Below are positions 16,120 through 25,647 of a DNA stretch of 64,000 bases, in pieces; within the stretch, counting starts at the first letter, position 1, and each line of letters begins with the position of its first letter. Made by a program: the position numbers and the translations under genes. The DNA lies in assembly GCF_024198235.1 (NCBI RefSeq), contig NZ_JAKCFB010000041.1, forward strand, positions 1-64,000, in the 5' to 3' direction. The notes under the pieces were generated by a model. The model saw only the letters and a program-made list of their open reading frames with translations, had not been told where the DNA came from and ran no database searches. This DNA comes from Myxococcus dinghuensis. Its GTDB lineage: Bacteria; Myxococcota; Myxococcia; Myxococcales; Myxococcaceae.

Positions 16120-17411
16120 GGTTGCACCGTCTGGCCGAGGAGCCGGCCCATCAGCTCGTGCGCGGCGTCCGCCTGGTCCGGCCGCACGTACAGCCGGCTC
16201 AGGCGGACGGCTCCACTGTAGCGCTGATAGAGGGCCGTGTAGCGCGCCACTTCCGTCAAACGGCCCGTGGACGCGTCGATGATGTAGAGGCTCGGCCCGG
16301 AGCCCTTGGGACCCGAGGTGTACTTGCTCAGGGCGTTGACCGACTCGACGACGTAGTGCTCGTAGCCCGACGTGACGAGTGCGCTGCGCAGCACGTCCAG
16401 GTCATACCCGGCATCGCGCTCGGTGAACTGCGCCAGCAGCTTGAAGCCCTGGCGCGTGCTGATGCGCTCCGCCCACTTGTTGCGGGAGCGGCGCAGCGTG
16501 TACCAGAGCGCCGCGTCGTCACAGAGCAGGAACGCCTCCGGGTCCGCCGGAATCTCGAACTCGCCCGGCGACTCCTCGTAGTAGCGCCGCAACATGTAGT
16601 CGAAGTTGACCGACGTGTGGTGGAGGTACACCGACACGAACATGTGGTACCGGCTGAGCAGGAAGTCCTCGAAGGCGAACGCCGCCGCCCGGCTCAGCGC
16701 GAGGTAGGCGCGCCCGTCCTTCACCGCCGGGTTGAGGTTGTTGATGATCCAATCCATGTCGTACCGGCCGTAGTTGACCCCCGTGTAGAAGGAGTCGCGC
16801 AGCAGGTAGTCCATGCGGTCCGCGTCGAGCTCTCCGGAGACGATGGCGCGCAACAGCGGCGTCCAGTCCACGCCCTGCCAGGTGAAGCCCGGGTCCTTGG
16901 GCGGGCGGGCGCCGGTGATGAGCGCCACCGCCGCCATGGGGGTGATGCCCCGGGGGCCGAACTCGCGCTCGATGATGGGCGTGAGCGAGCTGTCCAGGAG
17001 GATCTTCGCGGTGAAGTCCTCGTGGGTGGCCTGCTCCCCTTCCGCCACCGCGTCCAGCCAGCCCGGCAGCCGCAGGAGCGAGCGCCGGGGGGCGATGCGC
17101 TCCGAGGCGTGCGACAGGGGCATGTGCCCCAGGTCGTGGCAGAGCACCGTCAGCCGCACCGCGGCACAGAAGTGCTCCCGGACGTCCTCCGGCAGGGCGG
17201 AGCGGGCGGCCACGGCCTGGAACACCCGGGACGCGACGTGCATGGCGCCCAGCGAATGGATGTGGCGCGTGTGGGTGGCGCCCGGGAAGGCCAGGTCTCC
17301 GAAGCCGAGCTGCCGGACGTACCGCAGCCGCTGGTAGTGCCGGCTGTCGATGACGGCCTTCTCCGAATCACTCACCGGGATGGTGCCGTGAATGGGGTCT
17401 CGGATGCGCAT
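16116..17411 (-). CDS. HD domain phosphohydrolase (dNTPase-like)
   Basis: A 431-residue protein starting MRIRDPIHGTIPVSDSEK, the usual N-terminus of SAMHD1/YdhJ-like HD proteins. Metal ligands are visible: His50/His52 in THTRHIHS, the HD pair His92-Asp93 in CHDLGHMPLSH, and a later Asp in ELDADRMDYLLRD near residue 213. Relatives hydrolyse deoxynucleoside triphosphates or related nucleotides. The ATG at 17411 was preferred over an in-frame start 47 codons upstream because family members begin with this segment. The stop overlaps the start of the Nudix-MBL gene, so the two hydrolases form one operon and may act on related nucleotides. It diverges from the ATP-grasp gene. Confidence 0.86.
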   Translation of the reverse strand: MRIRDPIHGTIPVSDSEKAVIDSRHYQRLRYVRQLGFGDLAFPGATHTRHIHSLGAMHVASRVFQAVAARSALPEDVREHFCAAVRLTVLCHDLGHMPLSHASERIAPRRSLLRLPGWLDAVAEGEQATHEDFTAKILLDSSLTPIIEREFGPRGITPMAAVALITGARPPKDPGFTWQGVDWTPLLRAIVSGELDADRMDYLLRDSFYTGVNYGRYDMDWIINNLNPAVKDGRAYLALSRAAAFAFEDFLLSRYHMFVSVYLHHTSVNFDYMLRRYYEESPGEFEIPADPEAFLLCDDAALWYTLRRSRNKWAERISTRQGFKLLAQFTERDAGYDLDVLRSALVTSGYEHYVVESVNALSKYTSGPKGSGPSLYIIDASTGRLTEVARYTALYQRYSGAVRLSRLYVRPDQADAAHELMGRLLGQTVQP

Positions 17412-17558
17412 GATGCCCTTTCCATACTCCTGGATACCCCTGACCGGAGTAGTCCACCGTACTTCATACCCCTCCGAGAGGTAGCCCAGGAGGTAACCAA
17501 CCGTCACGTGCGGACTGTGCTCGCGCGAGGGGACGTGGTAACCCTCCGCCACCTACGA

Positions 17559-18638
17559 ATGCACATCATCCTGCTGCACAACCGCGACCACGACCTCCTC
17601 CAGGACGACCCGGGGCGGGAGGCGCGTGAGGACGTGGTGCGCGTCGCCTCTTCGCTCGCCGAGGCCCTCACCCGGGGGGACACCGTCGCCGAGCCGCTGG
17701 CCATCGAGGGCGACCGGCTGGACTTCGTGGACACCCTGCGCCGGCGCCAGCCAGACCTGGTCGTCAACCTCTGCGAGTCGCTGGCGGCCGACAGCCGAGG
17801 GGAGATGGCGGTCCCCTGCCTCCTCGACGCGCTGGGCCTGGCCTACACCGGCTCGTCCGCCCTCTCGCTGGGGCTGGCGCTGCACAAGCCCAAGGCGAAG
17901 GAGGTGCTCACCGCGCGGGGCGTGCCCACGCCCGGCTTCCGCGTGGTGGAGCGGCTCGAGGACGCGCTGGCGGTGGACCTGCCCTGGCCGCTCATCGTCA
18001 AGCCCGCGCGCGAGGACGCCAGCGTGGGCGTGACGGGGGACTCGGTGGTGCACGACCGCTCCGCCCTGGTGCGCGCCTGCGAGACGGTGCTGCGCACCTA
18101 CCACCAGCCCGCGCTGGTGGAGCAGTTCATCCCCGGCCGCGAGATCTACGTGCCGCTGCTGGGCAACCAGCCGCGCCGCGCGTTGCCGCTGACGGAGATC
18201 CATTTCGGCCGGACCTTCGAGGACCGGCCCAACATCGTGTCGTACAGCGCCAAGTGGGAGGTGGGCTCGCCCGAGTACCGGGACACGCCCACCGGGCCGT
18301 GCCAGGTGGACGCGGCGCTGGAAGCTCGTTGTGTGCAGGTGGCGCTGGAGGCGTTCGCAGCGCTGGACTGTCAGGACTATGGCCGGGTCGACCTCCGGGT
18401 GTCTCCGGAGGGCGTGCCCTACGTCATCGACATCAACCCCAACTGCGATCTCCACCCGGGCGCAGGGTTCGCCAGGGCCGCCGCCGCCGCGGGCATGGAC
18501 TACCCGACACTGGCCGCCCGGCTGGTGGAGGTCGCTTCCGAAAGAGCCCATGGACATCCGTCCCATCGAAGGAAAGGACCGGGAGCCCCTCGCCGCGCTG
18601 ATTCGAAAGATCGAAACCTTCTCGCCGCAGGAGGTTGA
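17559..18638 (+). CDS. D-alanine--D-alanine ligase-like ATP-grasp enzyme
   Basis: The 359-residue frame starts MHIILLHNRDHDLLQDDPGR. It shows an N-terminal substrate domain with LVVNLCESLAADSRGEMAVP, the TGSSALSLGLALHKPKAK loop, and ATP-grasp residues: IVKPAREDASVGV, VEQFIPGREIYVPLLG, and DYGRVDLR with VIDINPNCDL for the metals. It resembles Ddl but the motifs diverge, so it more likely ligates another amino acid or peptide. The final 89 bp overlap the GNAT gene, and the last 30 residues are basic and not family-like; the sequence past about residue 330 is probably unconstrained. The overlap shows translational coupling with the acetyltransferase. Confidence 0.85.
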   Translation: MHIILLHNRDHDLLQDDPGREAREDVVRVASSLAEALTRGDTVAEPLAIEGDRLDFVDTLRRRQPDLVVNLCESLAADSRGEMAVPCLLDALGLAYTGSSALSLGLALHKPKAKEVLTARGVPTPGFRVVERLEDALAVDLPWPLIVKPAREDASVGVTGDSVVHDRSALVRACETVLRTYHQPALVEQFIPGREIYVPLLGNQPRRALPLTEIHFGRTFEDRPNIVSYSAKWEVGSPEYRDTPTGPCQVDAALEARCVQVALEAFAALDCQDYGRVDLRVSPEGVPYVIDINPNCDLHPGAGFARAAAAAGMDYPTLAARLVEVASERAHGHPSHRRKGPGAPRRADSKDRNLLAAGG

Positions 18639-19017
18639 GGTCGCCATCGAGCTGGCGGGCATCACGCTCACGCCGGGCAACACGGACTACGCCATCCTCG
18701 TCGCGGACCGCGGCGGGGAGCTGGTCGGCTACATCTGCTACGGCCCCACGCCGATGACGGAGGACACGTACGACCTGTACTGGATCGCCTCCTCGCCGGA
18801 GGTGCGTGGCCAGGGCGTGGGCGCCGCGCTGGTGTCCGCCATGGAGGGCGACCTGCGCCGCCGCAACGGCCGGCTCATCCGCGTGGAGACGAGCGCCACG
18901 GAGGCCTACGGCCCCACACGCGGCTTCTACGCGTCCATGAAGTACGGCGAGGAAGCGCGCATCCGCGACTTCTACAAGGTCGGCGACGACCTCATCATCC
19001 TCACCAAGCGGCTGTAA
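18550..19017 (+). CDS. GNAT family N-acetyltransferase
   Basis: The 155-residue protein MDIRPIEGKDREPLAALIRK has the GNAT core: strand pair DYAILVADRGGELVGYICYG, LYWIASSPEVRGQGVGAALV with the acetyl-CoA pyrophosphate loop (about residues 77-96), and a C-terminal ARIRDFYKVGDDLIILTKRL. The preceding ATP-grasp gene overlaps it by 89 bp in another frame, so both products are made together. A plausible scheme is that one enzyme makes an amide or peptide and the other acetylates the substrate or product. The substrate is unknown. ATG 18550 is the first start and matches family length. Confidence 0.9.
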   Translation: MDIRPIEGKDREPLAALIRKIETFSPQEVEVAIELAGITLTPGNTDYAILVADRGGELVGYICYGPTPMTEDTYDLYWIASSPEVRGQGVGAALVSAMEGDLRRRNGRLIRVETSATEAYGPTRGFYASMKYGEEARIRDFYKVGDDLIILTKRL

Positions 19018-19081
19018 TCCGCTGGGAGCGGGGTGGGGGCGGTTGAAGACAAAGGCCGCCTCCCCCGTTAGAAGGGGCGTG

Positions 19082-20566
19082 ATGACCCGCACGCCCCGAC
19101 CGATGTCCCTGGCCCTCGTGTCCCTGTGCGCCCTGCTGGTGGGTGCCTCGTCCGCCCTGGCCGCCGCGCCCGCGGCCACCGCCGAGCTGTCCGACGCGGT
19201 GAAGGCCCCCCGCCCCAAGGGCGGCGAGTACTTCGGCCTCTACCTCATGGACAAGAAGGTCGGCTGGCTCTTCACCGACCTGGAGCCGCTCCCGGGCGAC
19301 CCCACGAAGGTGAAGGTCACCAACCAGCTCACGTTCAAGGCCCTGGTGGGCACGCGGCTGTCCGAGCGCACGCACCGCGAGGAGCGCATCTACGAGGCGA
19401 AACCGCAGGGGCGGCTGCTGTCCTTCACCGTCGTGCAGCGGGGCGACGGCGGCGACCAGGAGCTGCACGGCGCGGCCACGCCGGACGGGGTGAGCGTGGT
19501 GCGCAAGCGCGTGGGCCACGCGGACGAGACGCTGCCGAAGCAGCCGCCCGCCAAGGAGCACGTGGAGGACGCGGACCAGGCCCGCGTGGCGCTCTTGCGC
19601 AAGGCGAAGGTGGAGGGCTTCAGCCTGGATGGCATGGACCTGGAGACGTACGGGATGGCCACCACGGTGGAGCCCGCCGAGCAGCGCACGCTCAACGGCG
19701 TGAAGGTGAAGCTGGCCAAGGCGAGCACGCTCTCCCAGAAGGAGAAGGTGCCGGTGGTGTCCTACGTCACGCAGCGCGGGGACATGGTGCTGGTGGAGTT
19801 CGGCCAGACGATGCAGGCGCGCAAGGAGACGGAGGCCGTCGCCAAGCGGATGGACCTGGTGGAGGTGTTCGGCTTGACGCGCGTGGTGCTGCCCAAGCCG
19901 CTGCCGGAGTCCGCGCGGGCGGTGCCCGGGACGGTGAAGCTGCTGGTGCAGGGGCTGCCGGAGAAGTTCCGCGTGGACTCCTACCGGCAGAAGTACGAGG
20001 CGCAGCCGGATGGCAGCGTGGAGGTGACGCTGCTGGCCAACGCGCCGTCCGCCGCCAACCGCAAGCCGCGACCGCTGGCGGACCCCGAGGGCGGGGAGAA
20101 CCTCAAGTCGACGCTCATGGTGGAGAGCGACACGCCCGTCATCCGCGAGCAGTCGAAGAAGATTGTCGGCGACGAGAAGGACGCGTACCGGGCGGCGCAG
20201 AAGGTGAACACGTGGGTGGCCACGCACCTGGAGAAGGACTACGGCGCGAGCGCGGACCGGGCGACGGACGTGCTGCGCCAGAAGCGCGGGGACTGCACGG
20301 AGCACTCGCTGTTGTCCGTGGCGCTGCTGCGCGCGGCGGGGATTCCGGCCCGGCGCGTGGACGGGGTCATCTACATGGTGAACCAGGACGGCGTGCCCGC
20401 GCTGTACTGGCACGAGTGGGTGGAGGCGTTCGTGGGTGAGTGGACGCAGCTGGACCCCACGTTCAACCAGCCCGTCGCGGACGCCACGCACTTCGCCTTC
20501 GGGCGCGAGGGCAACGCCGAAATCACGCCCCTCATCGGCACGCTGAAGGTCACCGAGGTCCGGTAG
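19082..20566 (+). CDS. Exported transglutaminase-like protein
   Basis: A 494-residue protein with signal peptide (MSLALVSLCALLVGASSALAA, after a short basic lead). A long beta-rich N-terminal region follows, then a C-terminal transglutaminase-like domain. The catalytic triad is visible: Cys405 in KRGDCTEHS, His444 in YWHEWVE and Asp458 in QLDPTF. Bacterial secreted members are usually proteases or peptidoglycan/protein cross-linkers rather than true transglutaminases. The export signal and genome type suggest a periplasmic or surface role. ATG 19082 follows AAGGGG and was preferred over a start 13 codons upstream that precedes the signal. It is 64 bp after the GNAT gene and probably separately transcribed. 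Confidence 0.88.
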   Translation: MTRTPRPMSLALVSLCALLVGASSALAAAPAATAELSDAVKAPRPKGGEYFGLYLMDKKVGWLFTDLEPLPGDPTKVKVTNQLTFKALVGTRLSERTHREERIYEAKPQGRLLSFTVVQRGDGGDQELHGAATPDGVSVVRKRVGHADETLPKQPPAKEHVEDADQARVALLRKAKVEGFSLDGMDLETYGMATTVEPAEQRTLNGVKVKLAKASTLSQKEKVPVVSYVTQRGDMVLVEFGQTMQARKETEAVAKRMDLVEVFGLTRVVLPKPLPESARAVPGTVKLLVQGLPEKFRVDSYRQKYEAQPDGSVEVTLLANAPSAANRKPRPLADPEGGENLKSTLMVESDTPVIREQSKKIVGDEKDAYRAAQKVNTWVATHLEKDYGASADRATDVLRQKRGDCTEHSLLSVALLRAAGIPARRVDGVIYMVNQDGVPALYWHEWVEAFVGEWTQLDPTFNQPVADATHFAFGREGNAEITPLIGTLKVTEVR

Positions 20567-20577
20567 GCCCCCAGGGA

Positions 20578-20605
20578 GAGGGCCCGTCGAAGCTGACAGG
20601 CCCTC
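20578..20605. terminator. Hairpin between convergent transglutaminase and DUF255 genes
   Basis: GAGGGCC (20578-20584) and GGCCCTC (20599-20605) pair around a 14-base loop in the 42-bp convergent gap. There is no T-run; it is judged a bidirectional terminator from position. Confidence 0.45.
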
Positions 20606-20608
20606 GCC

Positions 20609-22690
20609 TCACCCGACGTCCGGCGCCGAGAGCCGCTCCGCCAGCCCCCTCGCGTCCGTGCGTGGACGCTCGCAGGCGAAGCGCTGGCACACGTACGCCG
20701 CCGCCTTCCCGCCCACGGGCTCACGCGCCTCGAACAGGTCCTTCAGCAGCGCGGGCACCGGCGCCCCCGTCGCGTTCCACCCGAAGGCATAGGTCGGCGC
20801 GTAGACGGCGTTCGCGTCCCGCAGCAGCGGCGCGACCGCGTCCTTCGTCCCCGCGAACGTGACGCCCGCGGCGCCGTCGAGCAGCGCGTCCGCCGCGAGC
20901 CCCAGGTGGCCATACCCCATGGCATTGGAGACCAGCCCCTCGCGCATCCGCGACACGTACTTCTCCGCGAGGTCCAGGTGGCGCTTGTCGCCCGTGAGCG
21001 CCGCGAGCGCCACCTGCGCCTCCGTCAGCGTGGACGCCCCGGAGGGGAACGCGTTGTCGAACAAGCCATACGTCGCGACCACCAGGTCCTTCTGTCCGCG
21101 CGGAGCCGTGAGGTACGCCCCCTTCTCCTCGTCCCAGAACAGCTCCGCCGCGCGCCGCGCCAGCGCGTCCGCCGCCTCCAGGTACTTCACGTCGAACGTC
21201 GCCTGGTAGAGCGCCGTGAGCCCCGAGGCCAGGTCCCCGTAGTCCTCCAGGAAGCCGTCGATGCGCGCCTGTCCCTCCTGGTACGAGCGCGCCAGCCGCT
21301 GGCCGTTCCACAGCTTCGCCAGCACGAAGTCCGCCGCCGTCACCGCCATCCGCGCCCAGTCCGGCCGGTCGAACACGCGCGCCGCCAGCGCCAGCCCGCG
21401 AATCATCAACCCGTTCCAACCCGCGAGGATCTTGTCGTCCCGCCCCGGCTTCACCCGCAGCTCGCGCGCCTCGAACAGCGCCCGGCGCGCCTCCACCAGC
21501 TCCCGCTCCACCGACTCGCCGCGCTCCTTCGCCAGCGTCTCGACGGGCGTCACCACCTCCAGCACCGTGGCGCCGTGCTCGAAGTTGCCTCGGGGCGCGA
21601 AGTGGAAGTGCCGCTTCACCAGGGCGGCGCGCTCCGGTGACAGCACCCGGTCGACCTCCTCGGGCGTCCAGACGAAGAACTTCCCCTCTTCACCCTCGCT
21701 GTCCGCGTCCTGCGCCGCGTAGAAGCCGCCGCCCGCGTCCGTCATCTCGCGGCGCACGTACTCCACGCTCTCCTCCACCACCTTGCGCCACAGCGGCCGG
21801 GGCTCCACCTGCTGCGCCTCCGAATACAGGTGCACCAGTTGGGCGTTGTCGTAGAGCATCTTCTCGAAGTGGGGCACCAGCCACCGCTCGTCCACGGAGT
21901 ACCGGTGGAAGCCGCCGCCGAGCTGGTCGTAGATGCCCCCCAGCGCCATCCGCTCCAGCGTGAGGAACACCGCGTCCTTCAGCGGCGCGCCGCCCCCACG
22001 TCGCCACGCGCGCAGGAGGAGCGAGAGGTTCATGGGGTTGGGGAACTTGGGCGCTCCGCCGAAGCCGCCATTCACCGGGTCCACCTGCCGCGCCATGCGC
22101 TGGCCCATGGCCACCACGTCCGCGGGGACGAGCGTGCCCGGCGCCGCGTCGAGCCCGTACGCGGCCAGCACCCCGAGCCCCTCCTCGAACTGCGCAGCCT
22201 GACGCAGCACCTCCTCGCGCTTGTTCGCCCACGCGTCGCGCAGCGCCCCCAGGAGGCGCGCGAAGCCCGGCCGGCCATGACTGTCCACGGGTGGGAAGTA
22301 GGTCCCCCCGAAGAAGGGCCGCAGGTCCGGCGTCAGGAACACCGTCAGCGGCCAACCCCCACCCTGCCCCATGAGCTGCACCACGCCCTGGTAGAGCTGA
22401 TCCAGATCCGGACGTTCCTCGCGGTCCACCTTGATGTTGACGAAGCCCTCGTTCATCCACCGGGCAATCTCCGGCGACTCGAACGACTCATGGGCCATGA
22501 CGTGACACCAATGACACGCGGAGTAGCCCACCGACAGCAGGATGGGCTTGTCCTCCGCCCGCGCGCGCGCGAGCGCCTCCTCGCCCCAGGGGAACCAGTC
22601 CACCGGATTGTCCGCGTGCTGCCGCAGGTACGGCGAGGGCTCCTGGGCCAGTCGATTCGAGCCACCGGAAGACGGGGGGTGGGAAGCCAT
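20609..22690 (-). CDS. DUF255 / YyaL-type thioredoxin-domain protein
   Basis: The 693-residue protein starts [20 protein letters not shown] and contains [20 protein letters not shown]. The thioredoxin-like motif [17 protein letters not shown] follows near residue 60, then [11 protein letters not shown] and [11 protein letters not shown]. This is the signature of the DUF255/SPATA20 family. Residues from about 200 on form an alpha/alpha-barrel resembling glycan epimerases or glycosidases ([20 protein letters not shown]). The CHWCH site differs from the CxxC of oxidoreductases and its activity is unknown. There is no signal peptide, so it is cytosolic. It is divergent from the GT39 gene with 123 bp between them. 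Confidence 0.92.
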   Translation of the reverse strand: MASHPPSSGGSNRLAQEPSPYLRQHADNPVDWFPWGEEALARARAEDKPILLSVGYSACHWCHVMAHESFESPEIARWMNEGFVNIKVDREERPDLDQLYQGVVQLMGQGGGWPLTVFLTPDLRPFFGGTYFPPVDSHGRPGFARLLGALRDAWANKREEVLRQAAQFEEGLGVLAAYGLDAAPGTLVPADVVAMGQRMARQVDPVNGGFGGAPKFPNPMNLSLLLRAWRRGGGAPLKDAVFLTLERMALGGIYDQLGGGFHRYSVDERWLVPHFEKMLYDNAQLVHLYSEAQQVEPRPLWRKVVEESVEYVRREMTDAGGGFYAAQDADSEGEEGKFFVWTPEEVDRVLSPERAALVKRHFHFAPRGNFEHGATVLEVVTPVETLAKERGESVERELVEARRALFEARELRVKPGRDDKILAGWNGLMIRGLALAARVFDRPDWARMAVTAADFVLAKLWNGQRLARSYQEGQARIDGFLEDYGDLASGLTALYQATFDVKYLEAADALARRAAELFWDEEKGAYLTAPRGQKDLVVATYGLFDNAFPSGASTLTEAQVALAALTGDKRHLDLAEKYVSRMREGLVSNAMGYGHLGLAADALLDGAAGVTFAGTKDAVAPLLRDANAVYAPTYAFGWNATGAPVPALLKDLFEAREPVGGKAAAYVCQRFACERPRTDARGLAERLSAPDVG

Positions 22691-22813
22691 GCGGACTCCG
22701 AGCGAGGGGATGCACCGGGGAATATGGAGCACGGGAAAACAGGGCAAGTCCAAAGGACGCAACCCTTCGCTGGCCAACGGGTGCGCTGGTACGCTCCCCA
22801 CCCCGACGCGCGA

Positions 22814-24184
22814 ATGGTCTCTCCCGCACCCGCCCCGCCATCCCCCGCTGGCCTTGGACTGAAGTGCTCCCTCGTCGTGGTGGGTGTCGCGCTGGTGCTC
22901 CGCGTCGCGCTCGCGCTGGGCACGAACGTCTACTTCGACACGGCGTACTACTGGCAATGGGCCCGCCACCTGGCGTGGGGCTACTACGACCATCCTCCGC
23001 TGGTGGCGTGGCTCATCGCCCTGCTGGGCATCCACGGCACCGCGCTGGGCTGCGGCGCCGCCACCGTCGCCGCCGTCTGGGGGCTGGCGCGCGACGTGTA
23101 CGGCGACCGCGCGGCGGCGTGGCGCGCGGCGGCGCTGTGGAGCGTGGTGCCAGGGGGCATGGTGGCGGGCACGTGGGCGACGCCGGATTCGCCGCTGCTG
23201 CTCTTCTGGACGCTCGCGCTGTGGGCGCTGTGGCGCGAGCGGTGGGTGCTCGCGGGCCTCGCCTGTGGCCTGGCGCTCCTGTCGAAGTTCCCCGCGGTGC
23301 TGCTGGGCGCCGCCTTCCTCCTCACCGCGCTGGCCACGCGACGGTTCCCCCGGCGCGCCTGGGGCACCGCCGCGCTCGCCGCCACCTGCGTCACCCCCGT
23401 GCTGCTGTGGAACGCGGGCCACGACTGGGTCGGCGTCGCCTTCCAACTGCGGCACGGGCTGGACGGCCAGGGCGGCTGGTCGACGCTCGGCGAATTCGTC
23501 GGCGGACAGTTCATCTTCGGGGGCCTGGTCCTCTTCCCGCTCGCGTGGGTGTACGCGGCGCGAGGCCCTCGCGCGCACCTGCTGCTGCGCATGGCCGCCG
23601 TGGTGCCGCTGCTCTTCTTCGGCTACGCGGCGGTGCGAGCGCGGGGCGAGGCCAACTGGCCCGCCATGGCGTACGTCTCCGTCTGCGTGGGCGTGGCGGG
23701 CATGCGCCCCCCCTGGCAGCGCGTCGCGGTGTTCACCAACCTCGCCCTGGTCCTGGCCGTCGTCTCGCACCTCTTCTTCCCGGTGCTGCGCCTCGAACGG
23801 GACACCGCGCTGTGGCGCACCCAGGGCTGGGACGTGCTCTCCGCACTCGCCACGCCCCACACGCTCTTCCCCGACATGAAGCCGGGGGACGTGGTCGCCG
23901 TCTACACGGGGAACTACCAGCTCGCGTCACAGGTGGCCCGCTACGCGGGAGTCCCCGTGGGCACCGCCGGCCCCGTGCGCTTCAGCCAGTACGACCTGTG
24001 GCCCCCGCCCGCCGTCGCCCCCGGCCAGGACGTGCTCTGGGTCGAGGAGGATGGCCCCTTCGCCCCCAGCACCCTCACCGACCGCTTCGGCGCCATGGAC
24101 GACCCCGCCTACCTGTACGGGACCTATCAGGGGCGCGTCCTCCACACCTTCCGCGTGTGGTGGATTCGCGACGCGAAGCCCTGA
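22814..24184 (+). CDS. GT39-type integral membrane glycosyltransferase (ArnT/PMT-like)
   Basis: A 456-residue protein with about eight to ten hydrophobic helices and a C-terminal soluble domain (from about residue 345). The first periplasmic loop reads [20 protein letters not shown], with the catalytic-type acidic residue and [10 protein letters not shown] motif of the ArnT/PMT group. [20 protein letters not shown] in the third segment is also family-typical. These enzymes use polyprenyl-phosphate sugars to glycosylate lipid A, proteins or glycans on the periplasmic side. The acceptor here is not known. No partner gene for the lipid-linked donor is adjacent. ATG 22814 gives a correct short cytosolic N-terminus. 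Confidence 0.85.
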   Translation: MVSPAPAPPSPAGLGLKCSLVVVGVALVLRVALALGTNVYFDTAYYWQWARHLAWGYYDHPPLVAWLIALLGIHGTALGCGAATVAAVWGLARDVYGDRAAAWRAAALWSVVPGGMVAGTWATPDSPLLLFWTLALWALWRERWVLAGLACGLALLSKFPAVLLGAAFLLTALATRRFPRRAWGTAALAATCVTPVLLWNAGHDWVGVAFQLRHGLDGQGGWSTLGEFVGGQFIFGGLVLFPLAWVYAARGPRAHLLLRMAAVVPLLFFGYAAVRARGEANWPAMAYVSVCVGVAGMRPPWQRVAVFTNLALVLAVVSHLFFPVLRLERDTALWRTQGWDVLSALATPHTLFPDMKPGDVVAVYTGNYQLASQVARYAGVPVGTAGPVRFSQYDLWPPPAVAPGQDVLWVEEDGPFAPSTLTDRFGAMDDPAYLYGTYQGRVLHTFRVWWIRDAKP

Positions 24185-24285
24185 AAGGGTGTCAGGACCA
24201 CCCCTCCCTCCAGGGCGAGACAACCTGATTTTCCCAATCCCCGACAACACGAGAGTCTGGTTTTTCTCGTTTAGCGGGGGTTCAA

Positions 24286-24975
24286 ATGTCTGGTGTCTCT
24301 GCCACGGGTTCGCGACGCGTCGCCACCACCGCCACCTCCAGCACGCCCCCCACGGTGCGCGAGGGCGCCAAGGGGGCCACGGTGACGGACCTCCAGAAAC
24401 GCCTGGCCGCCGCCGGGTTCAACCCGGGGCCCGTGGACGGCCTCTTCGGTCCGAAGACGGAGAAGGCGGTGAAGGCGTTCCAGAAGGCGAAGGGCCTGGC
24501 GCAGGACGGCATCGTGGGGCCGAAGACGTGGGGCGCGCTGAAGGCGGGAGGGGTGAAGCCGCCCACCGGCAAGCCGCCGCAGGGCAAGGGCTCCGTGGAG
24601 ACGTTCGTCCAGAAGGCGCTCGCGCAGGCGGGCGACAAGTACATCTTCGGCGCGGAGACGCGGCTGGACGACCCGAACCCGAAGGCGTTCGACTGCTCGG
24701 AGCTGGTGGAGTGGGCGGCGGCGCAGGCGGGGGTGCACATGCCCGACGGGACGATGAACCAGGTGCCGTACTGCAAGCAGAAGGGCACCACGCTCTCCGT
24801 CGCGGAGGCGCTGAAGACGCGCGGCGCGCTGCTGTTCAAGCCAGGGCACGTGGCCATCAGCCTGGGCGACGGCCGCACCATCGAGGCCAAGGGCAGCGCC
24901 TACGGCGTGGGCATCTTCAGCGCCAAGGGGCGCGGCTGGACGTCGGGCGCGCTGGTGCCCGGCCTGAAGTACTGA
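24286..24975 (+). CDS. Peptidoglycan-binding domain - NlpC/P60 hydrolase
   Basis: A 229-residue protein. After a short polar N-terminus without a recognisable signal peptide comes a PG_binding_1 domain (about residues 24-85: GATVTDLQKRLAAAGFNPG with the DGLFGPKTEKAVKAFQ motif). An NlpC/P60-type cysteine peptidase domain follows with Cys in AFDCSELVEWAA (about 147) and His in PGHVAISLG (about 188). It probably cuts peptidoglycan stem peptides. The lack of a signal suggests export by another route or action on prey walls after lysis; that is inference. A small ACGAGA/TCTCGT hairpin (24249-24270) lies just before the ribosome-binding site in an AT-rich leader. Confidence 0.88.
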   Translation: MSGVSATGSRRVATTATSSTPPTVREGAKGATVTDLQKRLAAAGFNPGPVDGLFGPKTEKAVKAFQKAKGLAQDGIVGPKTWGALKAGGVKPPTGKPPQGKGSVETFVQKALAQAGDKYIFGAETRLDDPNPKAFDCSELVEWAAAQAGVHMPDGTMNQVPYCKQKGTTLSVAEALKTRGALLFKPGHVAISLGDGRTIEAKGSAYGVGIFSAKGRGWTSGALVPGLKY

Positions 24976-24985
24976 GCGGCGCGAG

Positions 24986-25043
24986 GCCGCCTCGTCCCCC
25001 TCCGAGGCGGCGACCCCCGCGGGCCGGGCACCGCGCCCGGCCC
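24986..25043 (+). terminator. Two tandem GC-rich hairpins
   Basis: First stem GCCGCCTCG/CGAGGCGGC (24986-24994, 25003-25011, 8-base loop); second stem GGGCCGGGC/GCCCGGCCC (25021-25029, 25035-25043, 5-base loop). They lie 11 bp after the NlpC/P60 stop, so transcription of the downstream DUF350 gene is likely to be independent. Confidence 0.6.
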
Positions 25044-25100
25044 CCCACGTCCGTGGCGAGCGGTGCCCGGGGCGCGGCGATATAGAGTACGGAGCCCTGC

Positions 25101-25643
25101 ATGGACCCCGTCCTCTTCCTCGTCGGACTCGTCAAGGTGGTGCTGGGCGGCCTCGTCGCCGCGCTGGGCATCTGGCTCGCGTTGAGGGGCCTGAGCCGCA
25201 TCCTCGGCAGCCAGCCGGTCGAGGAGTTGAAGCAGGGCAACGTCGCGGCCGGCATCGTCCACGCGACGAGCCTCGTCGCGCTGGGCATGCTGGTCCAGCA
25301 CGCGGTGCTGGCCACGTCCGACGCGGTGGACCTGACGGTGCGGGCGTCGTCCTTCCAGCCGATGATGGTGGGCCGGCTGCTCCTCGTGGCGACGTTGCAC
25401 GTGGGCCTGTCGCTGGGCGTGGGCGTCGCGGTGCTCGGGCTGGGCATCCTGCTCTTCGACCGGATGACGCCCGGCATCGACGAGCTGGCCGAGGTGCGCA
25501 AGGGCAACGTCGCCGCGGCGCTCATCCTCTCCGCGATGCTGCTGGTGCTCGCCCTCCTGACGGCGCCCGGCCTCCAGTCCGCGCTCGACGGCCTCATCCC
25601 CTTCCCCCAGCTCCCCGAAGGGACGCTGCGCGCGCCGTCGTGA
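25101..25643 (+). CDS. DUF350 family membrane protein
   Basis: A 180-residue integral membrane protein with four hydrophobic helices and an internal duplication. The segment PVEELKQGNVAAGIVHATSL (about residues 39-58) is repeated as DELAEVRKGNVAAALILSAM near 130-149, each followed by a helix. DUF350 proteins are small inner membrane proteins of unknown function. The next gene, an exported transglutaminase-like protein, starts 4 bp after the stop, indicating one operon and perhaps joint work at the cytoplasmic membrane. The first codon ATG 25101 directly begins the first helix, as usual in the family. Confidence 0.88.
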   Translation: MDPVLFLVGLVKVVLGGLVAALGIWLALRGLSRILGSQPVEELKQGNVAAGIVHATSLVALGMLVQHAVLATSDAVDLTVRASSFQPMMVGRLLLVATLHVGLSLGVGVAVLGLGILLFDRMTPGIDELAEVRKGNVAAALILSAMLLVLALLTAPGLQSALDGLIPFPQLPEGTLRAPS

Positions 25644-25647
25644 GCCG

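Noticed and set aside
17425-17451. TACTCC/GGAGTA weak inverted repeat before the HD gene
   Set aside because: Only six bases per arm with a 15-base spacer; expected by chance.
19035-19066. GC-rich imperfect hairpin between GNAT and transglutaminase genes
   Set aside because: The stem needs a two-base bulge and no T-run is present; too weak to annotate.
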